A stretch of DNA of 45,601 bases. It comes from Fluviicola sp. (lineage in GTDB: Bacteria > Bacteroidota > Bacteroidia > Flavobacteriales_D > Crocinitomicaceae). Positions 36,401 to 44,751 of the stretch are shown piece by piece. The stretch's first letter is position 1; the number at the start of each line of letters is the position of its first letter. The DNA is taken from assembly GCA_002734085.1 (NCBI GenBank), contig NVXV01000001.1:614816-660416 (forward strand), given 5' to 3'. The position numbers were made by a program, and so were the translations under genes. Under the pieces are notes generated by a model. The model was not told the DNA's origin. It searched no databases and saw nothing but the letters and a program-made list of their open reading frames with translations.

Positions 36401-36859
36401 GACACTATTGAGTTTTCCCAAGGATGCTATAAATATATCGTAGAAGATAGCGGTGATGATGGGATTAGCTTTTGGGCAAATAATGATGGTTCAGGCTATA
36501 TGCAATTCCGATCAGAAAATGGCACTCTTCTTAAAGATTTCGAAGGAGACTTTGGTGGAGACTATGTACATCAGTTTACTGTTACTGAAAGCGCTAATCT
36601 TAAATCCGAAGTTCATTATGCCCCATCTATTTCAGTCTTTCCAAATCCTTCTGATGGTGACTTTCAAATTAAGTTAAAAGGAGATTTATATGGGGATTAC
36701 GAAATTATAGATTCAAAAGGCCAGGTTATAAAAAGCGACAGAATAAGCAAGAATACTTCTCTCTTTCAAATAGGTTCTAAGAATTGGTCGTCTGGGATAT
36801 ATGTTTTCCGTTTTATCTCGAATCATGGTGTTTTACAAAATAAGATGATAAAACTATAG
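33467..36859 (+). CDS. T9SS cargo with LamG and PNGase F-like domains
   Basis: 1130 residues with a signal peptide (MNRFTLLIIVLITSINICLAQ). An N-terminal module with CGEWDYSCNTYI resembles the PNGase F N-domain. A LamG-type jelly roll spans about 290-450 (RTVEAWVKTPDENINITSWG, EWHHVAAVFNG, GEMDDVRIWSSAL). A PNGase F C-domain-like part spans about 665-790 (SAITGHGQQGEFIPRDHYLE, MVWKECSQNPMYPQGGTW, IYDRAGWCPGMP). The T9SS type A sorting domain starts near 1052 (SISVFPNPSDGDFQIKLKG). PNGase F removes N-glycans; whether the catalytic acids are kept here is not settled. Surface or secreted. Probably co-transcribed with the regulator 37 nt downstream. Confidence 0.8.
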   Translation: MNRFTLLIIVLITSINICLAQVPGDTTTVDGLTFSSTTRDTQLVFPTFNANEIERIWMKYTMRCKDAQVSSPIQGQTNDGCGEWDYSCNTYITDSSRIDSVKAVIDRYNVFPFTDEDDTYNTTPTFNRFEKDIYEVSINTVNSENNFSISSFNNETSIINSNPKGSVNMILLTSSQLAASGIGLGNIDAIELNNVSTLVSADHLNMTMQEVSFSDFSAADLSQIGSGTEVYNNEWNFQGGINKIPFYQPFNWTGGNILIMIKSKGLSGDLSLGSSTLSQIQTLSSSTNQHFRFIDGNYIEVEEYKGISGSNPRTVEAWVKTPDENINITSWGENTTGERFTFRLHNDGRLRVEIAGGFVIANTPINDNEWHHVAAVFNGTDLGDVTFYVDGQNDGIGQLNNLTLNTASMENVLISRGFFNKDFNGEMDDVRIWSSALSSTTINEQRFKRVGLDHPNFSSLELNYTFDDGGQNVVDRSANSRDGTIHGIGIFGQRSYNDASLDMIGNKFIPDINLLQADYELTINNITVLDSLAKPSYIVVENILTPNPGTFQSDITSVFYEYWPDSTSTFDLNGQLLNNTIGTNQETLNNDEINYFKRTPSKLEILSLVTPYGINLDLGEEGETWYFDVTDFYPILTGNRGLSMSRGGEWQEEIDIDFLFIHGTPTREVLDLRQIWKVDSKSYTLIESDDVFAPRTIALPSDAAQVIVKSAITGHGQQGEFIPRDHYLEVNSGQSTHEWMVWKECSQNPMYPQGGTWIYDRAGWCPGMPTDVETWDVTNYISSNNIEVDYGVNGASGTSNYIVNNQIVAYGPANFSTDARIVEVEAPNDLIKYGRFNPVCDNPKVKIQNTGTNVISTVLFSYAINGDTPVEYTWTGNISFLEEMVINLPAPLGFWQNTMASQSNQFSVEVKQVNGIVDEYAHNNSYVSKFEVTEQVPSTLIIRFKTNNAASENSYRIEDSEGNIIFERNSLLNNTTYLDTIEFSQGCYKYIVEDSGDDGISFWANNDGSGYMQFRSENGTLLKDFEGDFGGDYVHQFTVTESANLKSEVHYAPSISVFPNPSDGDFQIKLKGDLYGDYEIIDSKGQVIKSDRISKNTSLFQIGSKNWSSGIYVFRFISNHGVLQNKMIKL

Positions 36860-36896
36860 TTTAAACGAACAAAAAAAAGTTAAATTAGCCCAGTAG

Positions 36897-38702
36897 ATGA
36901 TGTCGAATTCAAAAAACATACTCATCCTATTGGGCTTTTTATTTTTGTCCCACTTCATTTTTACACAAAAGAACCAGCATAAGAGTCACGTTGAAAATTT
37001 ATGGAATGATGTCTCATTAGAAATTGATGCTGCTAATCTGAGTCAAGTAAAAATAGCATTTAATAAATTTGGTCAATATTGCATTGATGAAGGCCTAGAT
37101 TCATTATTATCCTCAAAGATTAAATTGGTTGGGAAATATTATGCACAAGAAAGTGAGTATTTTGAAAGAATTAAGTGGTATCAGTATGCTGTAGATTCAC
37201 TTTGCTCCAAAAAATTTTTGCACTGTATAGAGATAAGAAGAAGATTGAGCGATATTTTTCTATATGTTGGTAAACACGATTCTGCCATCGAACTTATCAA
37301 AGAGAATCTTGATTTTTTTAAGAACGAAGGTTCATTAGCTGCAATAACTCAAGAGTATTTCTCTCTTGCAGAAATTCAACGGGATAAAGGTGATTTTGAT
37401 ATGGCATTGGAGTACTATGAAAAAGCGTTAGCCGTTGTTAATGAATCTAATAGTCCTTTTTATAAGGTGCTTGCAAGAAATAATCTTGGAGTCTTCCTAT
37501 CACAGACAAATCATTTACAAGAAGCAGCTTTCTACTTTAGACAAGGAATAGAATATTTAAATAGTTTAGACACTCTTGTCGGCAAACAACCAAACCAACT
37601 TGCTTTACTCAAAGGAAATTTAGGGGGTATATTAATACAATACAAAGACAGTGCAAAGGTAGGTGAGGTTCTATTAAAGGAAGATATGCACTTTGGTCTT
37701 GAAGAAGGTGAAATAGAATTAGGTTTTAACGCAGCAATCGAACTTTCTAAATATTACCGTGATAAAGGTGATTATTATAACGCAAATCTAGTTCTTAATG
37801 AATGTTTACATCATCCCAGAACAAAAAAACTTAGTGAATTACGTCAATATTCACTTGTGCCTTTATACTATCAATTATTCTTAAACAAGCTTGATGAAGG
37901 GAGTACTCATTCCGCACTAAAGTATTATAATTCATACGATTCTCTTAATAAAATAGAGGAAAGTCAAACTGAAAAAAATAGGATAGAAATCGAAAAAAGT
38001 TTGTTAGAGAACATATTGAATGCCCAAATTAGTTATCAACGTCAACAAAAAGAACTTAAAGAGAAGGAAAACAAGGTCCTTCAGGAAAAGAACAAGTACT
38101 ATCAGTTTAGGTTGATATTTGGAGTGAGTGCATTGATAATCGTTATTATCGCATTAATTCTATATGGGAGGAAGCGAATAGTTCTTTTCAGAACGAGAAA
38201 AGAACTAGCTGAAAATAGATTTGAGATGGAGCGTCTTGAAAGAGAAAAGAAAGAAGTTGAATTAAAATATAAGAATAAGGATTTAACAGACTTCGCAATT
38301 GATATTTCTCGAAAACAGGATGTGCTGGCTGAAGTGAAAATAAGGTTGTCGGAGATAAGAAATCAGAAATGGGATGATGATGAGTATAAAGATGAAATAA
38401 AATCTTTAATTTTATATACAAATAACAATATGATCGTTGATGATCAACTGAAAGAATTTCAGGAGAATATAGAAGAACTTAACTACAAGTTTTTTGACAC
38501 CCTTAAAAAACAATTTCCTGAATTAACAGAACTTGACAAACAAGTATGCGGATTAATTAGACTCGGTTTGTCAAACAAAGAAATTGCAACCATGAGAAAT
38601 GTTAGCTATAAAGCAATTCGAATGTCTCGTTATCGAATAAGGAAGAAACTAAAATTGCCTGCAGAATTAGATATGGTAGAATTCCTTAAATCAATGGAAT
38701 AA
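36897..38702 (+). CDS. TPR-repeat membrane regulator with LuxR-type HTH
   Basis: 601 residues: an N-terminal signal or membrane segment (ILILLGFLFLSHFIFTQ), then TPR repeats over about 90-330 (for example GDFDMALEYYEKALAVVNES). A coiled coil and a membrane helix at about 405-425 (LIFGVSALIIVIIALILYG) follow. A second coiled coil leads to a C-terminal HTH (ELTELDKQVCGLIRLGLSNK, then EIATMRNVSYKAIRMSRYRI). This is the common Bacteroidota one-component layout, with TPRs outside and a LuxR-type HTH inside. Two ATGs (36897, 36900) are equally possible. It sits between two target-like genes that share an 11-bp repeat, so it may be their regulator. Confidence 0.82.
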   Translation: MMSNSKNILILLGFLFLSHFIFTQKNQHKSHVENLWNDVSLEIDAANLSQVKIAFNKFGQYCIDEGLDSLLSSKIKLVGKYYAQESEYFERIKWYQYAVDSLCSKKFLHCIEIRRRLSDIFLYVGKHDSAIELIKENLDFFKNEGSLAAITQEYFSLAEIQRDKGDFDMALEYYEKALAVVNESNSPFYKVLARNNLGVFLSQTNHLQEAAFYFRQGIEYLNSLDTLVGKQPNQLALLKGNLGGILIQYKDSAKVGEVLLKEDMHFGLEEGEIELGFNAAIELSKYYRDKGDYYNANLVLNECLHHPRTKKLSELRQYSLVPLYYQLFLNKLDEGSTHSALKYYNSYDSLNKIEESQTEKNRIEIEKSLLENILNAQISYQRQQKELKEKENKVLQEKNKYYQFRLIFGVSALIIVIIALILYGRKRIVLFRTRKELAENRFEMERLEREKKEVELKYKNKDLTDFAIDISRKQDVLAEVKIRLSEIRNQKWDDDEYKDEIKSLILYTNNNMIVDDQLKEFQENIEELNYKFFDTLKKQFPELTELDKQVCGLIRLGLSNKEIATMRNVSYKAIRMSRYRIRKKLKLPAELDMVEFLKSME

Positions 38703-38707
38703 CTCAC

Positions 38708-38729
38708 AATGTAGACCTAATGTAGACCT
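38708..38729 (+). promoter_or_regulatory. Perfect tandem 11-bp repeat, candidate activator site A
   Basis: AATGTAGACCT occurs twice back to back (38708-38718 and 38719-38729). It ends 30 nt before the TAAATTTG -7 word of the next gene. Site B upstream of 33467 has the same layout and nearly the same word. Confidence 0.6.
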
Positions 38730-38759
38730 CTTTTTTTCACCTATAAGATTCCTCTAGTC

Positions 38760-38767
38760 TAAATTTG
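38760..38767 (+). promoter_or_regulatory. Putative -7 promoter element of the tandem T9SS cargo operon
   Basis: TAAATTTG matches TAnnTTTG and ends 27 nt before the ATG at 38795. The -33 position is a T run without TTTG. Confidence 0.5.
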
Positions 38768-38794
38768 TAGTATTCATTAAAACTATGAAATACT

Positions 38795-41389
38795 ATGAAT
38801 TTGATACGTGTTTTTTTTACAGCTTTTTATTTGATTCCAGTTACTCTCTTGTCTCAGGTTTCTCCTGGCGGTATTGGAACGACTCACCTTACTGCTTGGT
38901 TCACTCCAGAGAACTTAATTGATGGTGATGTAACAAATTGGGAGACCCATTCATCCAGTTTGTTTTTGCTGAATCTAGAAGATCAGTTTGCACCATATCC
39001 ACAATTGGAGTCAACACCTACAAATGCGGTGTCAAATTATAACAACACGATTCATTTTATTGATAATGATTTTACGGGACAGAACATTAATACTGTGCAG
39101 GGTCTTTATGCTCAATCAACACCAGAGTTATTGAGCAACGCTTACTCTGGAGATGAAGGGAGCTTCTTTTGTTCATACTATTTGCCAACGCCACCTTCAG
39201 CAAACGGGCATATGGTTCTTTATAATCGAGGCAATGACGCAATACAGTGTCGGAATTTAAACCTTAAAGGTAGAATAGCATTAGGTCTCTTACCTACGAA
39301 TAGTACTTCTGCCTCAAGAGATTGGGATGAGGATAATTTACCTAATATTATTTCTTATAAAGGTAATAGATCAAATTCATCTTCTCTAAAGGGTTTTAAT
39401 AAAGGATTTGAATTACCAACACCATTGATTCCTTCACAATCATCTGGAAATGATGGTTTTTCAGTAGGTTATTCTCCATCTATTCAAACGTCTGCTTACA
39501 ACGGTTATCTACATGAAATTATATTTTTTAATAAAGATCTCACAGATTTGGAAATGACTAAAGTTCATACATATTTAGCAATAAAATATGGCGCAACACT
39601 AAGTAATGTCAATGGCGGAAATAATGGTGATTATTTGGCAACAGATGCTTCTGTTATTTGGGACGCTGATATAAATGCGCCATTTCATAATGACGTTATA
39701 GGAATCGGAAGAGATGATATTGAAGGATTACTTCAAAAGCAATCTCATAGTTTTGATGATAGCATTAGATTATACATTGATGAACTGCAAAATAAAAACT
39801 TAGACAATGTAGGGAATATTAATGCTGATATATCCTATGTTTTACTAGGTCATAATAACGCCCCACTTTGTGGTACGGAAGTAAGTAATCAAGAGTTAAT
39901 TAACTCAGTAAACTCAAGAATTGCGAGAGAACTGAAAATAACAAATACTGATTTTAATCAACCGTTTAATGTAGACTTAAAATTAGATACATGCTCTAGT
40001 ATTGCTGGAATCAACACAGCAAATATTCGCGTTTTGGTAAGTGAAGATGATGATTTTACAAATTCTGTAGCTTACAGCGAAAATGATGGAATTCTATTCG
40101 AAGTAAATGGGGGCATACTTTCTATAAAGGAAATTTCTACCAACTTAATTCCAGTGAATTCAACTCGATTTCTAACTATAGCATATATTGATTTAGAGTA
40201 TGAACTAAATCAAGTGAGTGGACCTGTATGTGAGGGAGAGAATGGCTGGGTTGTTTTTGAATTGAACGGATCGAATCAAGAGACAATATCTTATACTGAT
40301 GGGGTCAACAACTACCAACTTCAAATTGAAGACGGAGACACTTTGTTTTTAAGCCCAAACTCAACAACAACTTATTCATTTGAATCAATAGTAGGCCTTA
40401 TTAATTGCTGCGAGACGAATGATAATTTAATTTATGAGCAAGTAGTAAATAGTCTTCCAGAATATGTAATTACTCCTTTTGATACTAAAATATGTATAGG
40501 TGACTCAATTCAACTCGAAGTTTCTGGAGCTGATGATTATGTCTGGAGTAATGGAATTGTAAACGGGGCATATTATTTTCCAACTACAGATCAAAATTAC
40601 TCTATGGTAGCATCAACTGATGAAGGGTGTGAGATAATTTTTGACACCTTAGTCCAAGTATATCAATTACCAACTGTGTCCGCATCTAGCTCAAAAGAGA
40701 AATATTGTGAGCATGAAGAAATTATGCTAACATCTAGTGGAGCGGATAATTACAATTGGACACCAACAGCTCAGAGCGGTATTGGCTTTACTTTAACTCC
40801 CGGAATTTATGAATATGAAGTAACTGGAATTAGTGAATTCGGATGTGAAAATACGGCAGTTGTAGAATTTGAAGTTTTTGCACAGCCTTTTGCTGATTTT
40901 AGTGTAACACCTGGAAGTGGTATAGCTCCAATAACAGTAGATATTGAAGATCTTAGTACAAACGCAACTGATTATTTGTGGGAATATGGAGATGGTAACA
41001 CCTCATCAATACCAAGTGATCATCAATACAATTATTCGAATGGTGGATTTTATAGTTTGAGCTTAACAGTTTCGAATGAAGCCTGTGCAGATACATGGTC
41101 AGCAGAACTTAACTTCGAGGATGGCGAAATTTCCGTTGATCTTCCCAATATCTTCACTCCCAATAACGATGGTTCAAATGACACCTACTTTATTAAAACT
41201 AAGAACGTCGAAAGCATGTATGGAACAATTCTTAACCGTTGGGGTAATGTAATGTTTGAGTTTTCAGATAAGAATTTTGAATGGGATGGAGGCGATGCTT
41301 CCGAGGGAGTTTACTTTATAGAATATACAGCTATAGGGATTAATGGTAAAGAGTTTAAAGGACATACTTACTTTCATTTAAATAGATAG
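38795..41389 (+). CDS. T9SS type B (CHU_C) surface protein, paralogue 1
   Basis: 864 residues with a signal peptide (FFTAFYLIPVTLLSQ). An N-terminal head of about 460 residues begins SPGGIGTTHLTAWF and contains YSGDEGSFFCSYYLPTPPSA and RDDIEGLLQKQSHSFDDSIR. Two or three Ig-like Cys/Trp modules follow (about 540-690, DDYVWSNGIV, DNYNWTPTAQ). A PKD domain is at about 695-775 (DYLWEYGDGNTSS). The C-terminal T9SS type B domain begins near 785 (LPNIFTPNNDGSNDTYF, LNRWGNVMFEF). Such proteins are exported by T9SS and held at the surface, often with PorP/SprF. Only 2 nt separate it from paralogue 2. Ligand unknown. Confidence 0.85.
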   Translation: MNLIRVFFTAFYLIPVTLLSQVSPGGIGTTHLTAWFTPENLIDGDVTNWETHSSSLFLLNLEDQFAPYPQLESTPTNAVSNYNNTIHFIDNDFTGQNINTVQGLYAQSTPELLSNAYSGDEGSFFCSYYLPTPPSANGHMVLYNRGNDAIQCRNLNLKGRIALGLLPTNSTSASRDWDEDNLPNIISYKGNRSNSSSLKGFNKGFELPTPLIPSQSSGNDGFSVGYSPSIQTSAYNGYLHEIIFFNKDLTDLEMTKVHTYLAIKYGATLSNVNGGNNGDYLATDASVIWDADINAPFHNDVIGIGRDDIEGLLQKQSHSFDDSIRLYIDELQNKNLDNVGNINADISYVLLGHNNAPLCGTEVSNQELINSVNSRIARELKITNTDFNQPFNVDLKLDTCSSIAGINTANIRVLVSEDDDFTNSVAYSENDGILFEVNGGILSIKEISTNLIPVNSTRFLTIAYIDLEYELNQVSGPVCEGENGWVVFELNGSNQETISYTDGVNNYQLQIEDGDTLFLSPNSTTTYSFESIVGLINCCETNDNLIYEQVVNSLPEYVITPFDTKICIGDSIQLEVSGADDYVWSNGIVNGAYYFPTTDQNYSMVASTDEGCEIIFDTLVQVYQLPTVSASSSKEKYCEHEEIMLTSSGADNYNWTPTAQSGIGFTLTPGIYEYEVTGISEFGCENTAVVEFEVFAQPFADFSVTPGSGIAPITVDIEDLSTNATDYLWEYGDGNTSSIPSDHQYNYSNGGFYSLSLTVSNEACADTWSAELNFEDGEISVDLPNIFTPNNDGSNDTYFIKTKNVESMYGTILNRWGNVMFEFSDKNFEWDGGDASEGVYFIEYTAIGINGKEFKGHTYFHLNR

Positions 41390-41391
41390 TT

Positions 41392-44300
41392 ATGACGATA
41401 AGAAATTTTATTTTCACTGTGTTTTTAACGCTTCCACTGAGTGTTTTTAGTCAGTTGTCACCCGGGGGTGTTGGAACAGTAAATCTTACTGCATGGTTTA
41501 GAGCAGATGATTTAGCTGCTGGAAATGTTATGAACTGGACAACACAATATCCGAATGGCGCAGGCGCTGTAACGGTTGAAGATCCTCAGACTCCATTTCC
41601 TCAACTACAAGTTAACCCTGTAAATTCTATTTCTAATTATAATAGAACAATTCAGTTTGATGGAAACTCTTACGTAGGTCAAAACATTGCATTAGTTCAA
41701 GGCTTGAGAAATTTGAATCCACCAGAGTTATTAAAAAATGCCTATTCTGGTGACGAAGGAAGCTATTTCTGTTCTTATTATTTACCCACACCGCCATCAG
41801 CAAATGGTCACTTAACCTTGTATAACGCCAATTCTGACGCGATACAGTGCAGAAATTTGAATGGAACGGGTAGAATTGCTCTTGGACAATTACCGATTAA
41901 TTCTCTAAATGCAACAAGAGACTGGGTAGAAGATAATGCACCTAATATTATTTCTTATACTGGAAATAGATCTTCTACAAACTCAATGAAAGGTTATAGC
42001 AAAGGAAGCTTAATCCCTACCGGAAGTGTACCATCCCAGTCTTCAAGTTCTGATGGACTCTATTTTGGCTATTCTCCAACGATTCAGAGCTCAGCATATA
42101 ATGGTTTTCTGCATGAAATTATCTTTTTTAATAGAGACTTAACTCAGGTTGAGTTAGCTCAGGTTCATACATATTTAGCAGTGAAATATGGTGTGACGCT
42201 TGATAATCAATTGGGGGGAATTTATGGAGATTATGTAAGTACTGATGGAAACACTATTTGGGATGCAGACGCTGATCCAGGTTTTCACAATGATGTTATT
42301 GGGATAGGTCGTGATGATATTGAAGGCTTACTACAAAAACAATCCCATAGCTTTGATGATAGTATTCGACTATATATTAATAATCTTGAAGCGGCCAATG
42401 AAGATAATATAGGCATTATAAACTCTGATATTTCTTACATTATGGCTGGTCATAATGCTGCCCCTATGTGTGGAACTGGAAGTTCAAACCAAGAGATGCC
42501 TGCTGGGGTAACTTCTAGAATTGCTAGAGAGATAAGAATTTCAAATACTAATTTTGACCAGGACTTCAATTTAGACCTTAAATTAGATACATGTTCGTCA
42601 ATAGCTGGAATCGAATTAACTAAAATCAGACTACTAGTAGATACAAATGATGATTTTTTAAATGCGAATGTGTTAAGCCAAGCTGATGGACTTACTTTTT
42701 CAGTTTCAAACGGAATAGTAAGTATAGAAGGGATTTCAACAACACTTATCCCAGTAAATTCGACGAGATATGTCACATTAGCCTATGTGGATACGGACTA
42801 TTCATTTTCTGCAACGAATTTGGATATATGTGAAAATGAAGAAGGCTTTGTAGTTCTTGACATCACAGCTGGAGCAACCATAACAATAAATTACAGTGAT
42901 GGAACAAACTCGTATGAAGCTGTCAACGTTGAAGATGGTGATACGATATTTCTTCCGCAACAATCAGCTACATTTGATTTTGAGCCTTTATCAGGTTTGA
43001 TAAATTGCTGCAATGGACAAGTGCAATTAACTGCTACACAAAATGTGTTTCCTTTGCCAATATTATCAATCGATGCTACAAATGATTCATTGTGTTTTGG
43101 TGAAGAATTAACACTTACGGCAAGCGGAGCAAACACCTACGGCTGGGATCAAGGGGTGCAAAATGGGGATAGCTTTGTGCCAACTCAGACTCAGAATTAT
43201 CAGGTAATTGGAACAACGGTTAATGGATGTATTTCTAGTTTAGATACTGTGATAGAGATCATGCCACTCCCAAATGTTAATATTAATAATCCAATCACTG
43301 AAGCTTGTGCAAATGATACCATTACTTATACTGCAACTGGAGCAGATGAATATGTTTGGAATCAGGGGATTCAAAATGCCATACCGTTTATGCAAAGTCC
43401 TGGAACGTTTACATACGAAGTAATTGGTTTTACAAATTTTGGTTGTACGGATACAGCGACTGTTGATCTCGATGTTTTTGAAATACCAACAATTGATGTC
43501 ATGGGGGAAACTGAAATCTGTAGAGGCGTAGACCTTTCACTTGAAGCCGTGAGTAATCAAAACGTTACTTTCAATTGGACAGGCGATGGTGCCATATATC
43601 TTTCAAACCAGAGCAATTCAAATGTAGACTTTAACTCTATTAATGCAGGGACTTATACTTTAATATCAACAGCTGAAAACAATAATGGTTGTTTAAATAG
43701 TGATACTTTAGAAGTAGATGTGGATGTATGTGAACCACCAACTGCAATCATAAGTGCTACGACACTGGAAATTTGTCCAGATGAGTTGATTACTTTATTT
43801 GATGCAAGTCTTGGTGACTCTATTCATACTTGGGACTGGCAAATGAATGGCGCAACTCCATCAACAGCGAATGGTGCAGGTCCGCATGATATACAATATA
43901 CTAACCCTGGAACTTACCCTGTAGTTTTGGAAGTTACCAATTATGAAGGGTCAGATTCTGATACAATATGGATTGTTGTAAACCCCTGCTTACCACCCAC
44001 CACTTCATTTACAACAGATTTACCTTATGTTTGTGAAGGTGAATGTGTAGTTATAAATAACACAAGTGATGATGGCTCCGCTAATACCAATTACTCCATT
44101 TATATAAATAATCAATTGGTTCATGCTTCAAATGTTGCAGAAGCATATCAAAATTGTTTTGATGATAATGGAACTTACGAAATTATGTTAGTTGGTGAAA
44201 ACATTTATGGATCAGATACGACAATATCCAACTATCTCGTAAGAGGTTTACCTTACATTGACTTGACTGCATATCAAGAAATAAGTTATGAAGATACGGC

Positions 44301-44751
44301 AGAGTTAATTGTTTATAATGATGATGTTTCTGTTTGGTGGGAGTCAGACTTTGTAGATTGCAATAATTGTAATACCACCTATACTTCTCCAGCATCCACA
44401 ACTTCATATATTGTTGAAGTAACCGATGAGTTTGGTTGTGTAGCTTCTGCCGAAGCCATAGTTCATATTAACTACGATGATTTTGTTGAAATCCCAGATA
44501 ATTTTTCACCAAACGGTGACGGAATTAACGATGTACTTTATGTTGAAGGATTCGGGGTTAAGTCTCTGGAATTGAAGATTTACAATCGATATGGTCAACT
44601 TGTGTTTTATTCTGATAATCAATCTGAAGGATGGAATGGAGAAGTAAATGGGAAGATGTCAAATTCTGCGTCTTTCGTTTATATCCTTAAATATACTTTG
44701 GTTAATGATTTCAATCGAATTAAAGAAGGAACAATAAACTTAATAAGATGA
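41392..44751 (+). CDS. T9SS type B (CHU_C) surface protein, paralogue 2
   Basis: 1119 residues, with a head of about 470 residues closely matching paralogue 1 (SPGGVGTVNLTAWFRADDL, RDDIEGLLQKQSHSFDDSIR). The stalk is longer, with more Ig/PKD-like modules (NTYGWDQGVQNG, DEYVWNQGIQ, VTFNWTGDGA, HTWDWQMNGATPS). The C-terminal domain begins near 1030 (IPDNFSPNGDGINDVLY, IYNRYGQLVFYSDNQSEGWN). The two genes are a tandem duplication that diverged in the stalk. The stop overlaps the PorP/SprF start (ATGA), so the cargo and its partner are translationally coupled. Confidence 0.85.
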   Translation: MTIRNFIFTVFLTLPLSVFSQLSPGGVGTVNLTAWFRADDLAAGNVMNWTTQYPNGAGAVTVEDPQTPFPQLQVNPVNSISNYNRTIQFDGNSYVGQNIALVQGLRNLNPPELLKNAYSGDEGSYFCSYYLPTPPSANGHLTLYNANSDAIQCRNLNGTGRIALGQLPINSLNATRDWVEDNAPNIISYTGNRSSTNSMKGYSKGSLIPTGSVPSQSSSSDGLYFGYSPTIQSSAYNGFLHEIIFFNRDLTQVELAQVHTYLAVKYGVTLDNQLGGIYGDYVSTDGNTIWDADADPGFHNDVIGIGRDDIEGLLQKQSHSFDDSIRLYINNLEAANEDNIGIINSDISYIMAGHNAAPMCGTGSSNQEMPAGVTSRIAREIRISNTNFDQDFNLDLKLDTCSSIAGIELTKIRLLVDTNDDFLNANVLSQADGLTFSVSNGIVSIEGISTTLIPVNSTRYVTLAYVDTDYSFSATNLDICENEEGFVVLDITAGATITINYSDGTNSYEAVNVEDGDTIFLPQQSATFDFEPLSGLINCCNGQVQLTATQNVFPLPILSIDATNDSLCFGEELTLTASGANTYGWDQGVQNGDSFVPTQTQNYQVIGTTVNGCISSLDTVIEIMPLPNVNINNPITEACANDTITYTATGADEYVWNQGIQNAIPFMQSPGTFTYEVIGFTNFGCTDTATVDLDVFEIPTIDVMGETEICRGVDLSLEAVSNQNVTFNWTGDGAIYLSNQSNSNVDFNSINAGTYTLISTAENNNGCLNSDTLEVDVDVCEPPTAIISATTLEICPDELITLFDASLGDSIHTWDWQMNGATPSTANGAGPHDIQYTNPGTYPVVLEVTNYEGSDSDTIWIVVNPCLPPTTSFTTDLPYVCEGECVVINNTSDDGSANTNYSIYINNQLVHASNVAEAYQNCFDDNGTYEIMLVGENIYGSDTTISNYLVRGLPYIDLTAYQEISYEDTAELIVYNDDVSVWWESDFVDCNNCNTTYTSPASTTSYIVEVTDEFGCVASAEAIVHINYDDFVEIPDNFSPNGDGINDVLYVEGFGVKSLELKIYNRYGQLVFYSDNQSEGWNGEVNGKMSNSASFVYILKYTLVNDFNRIKEGTINLIR

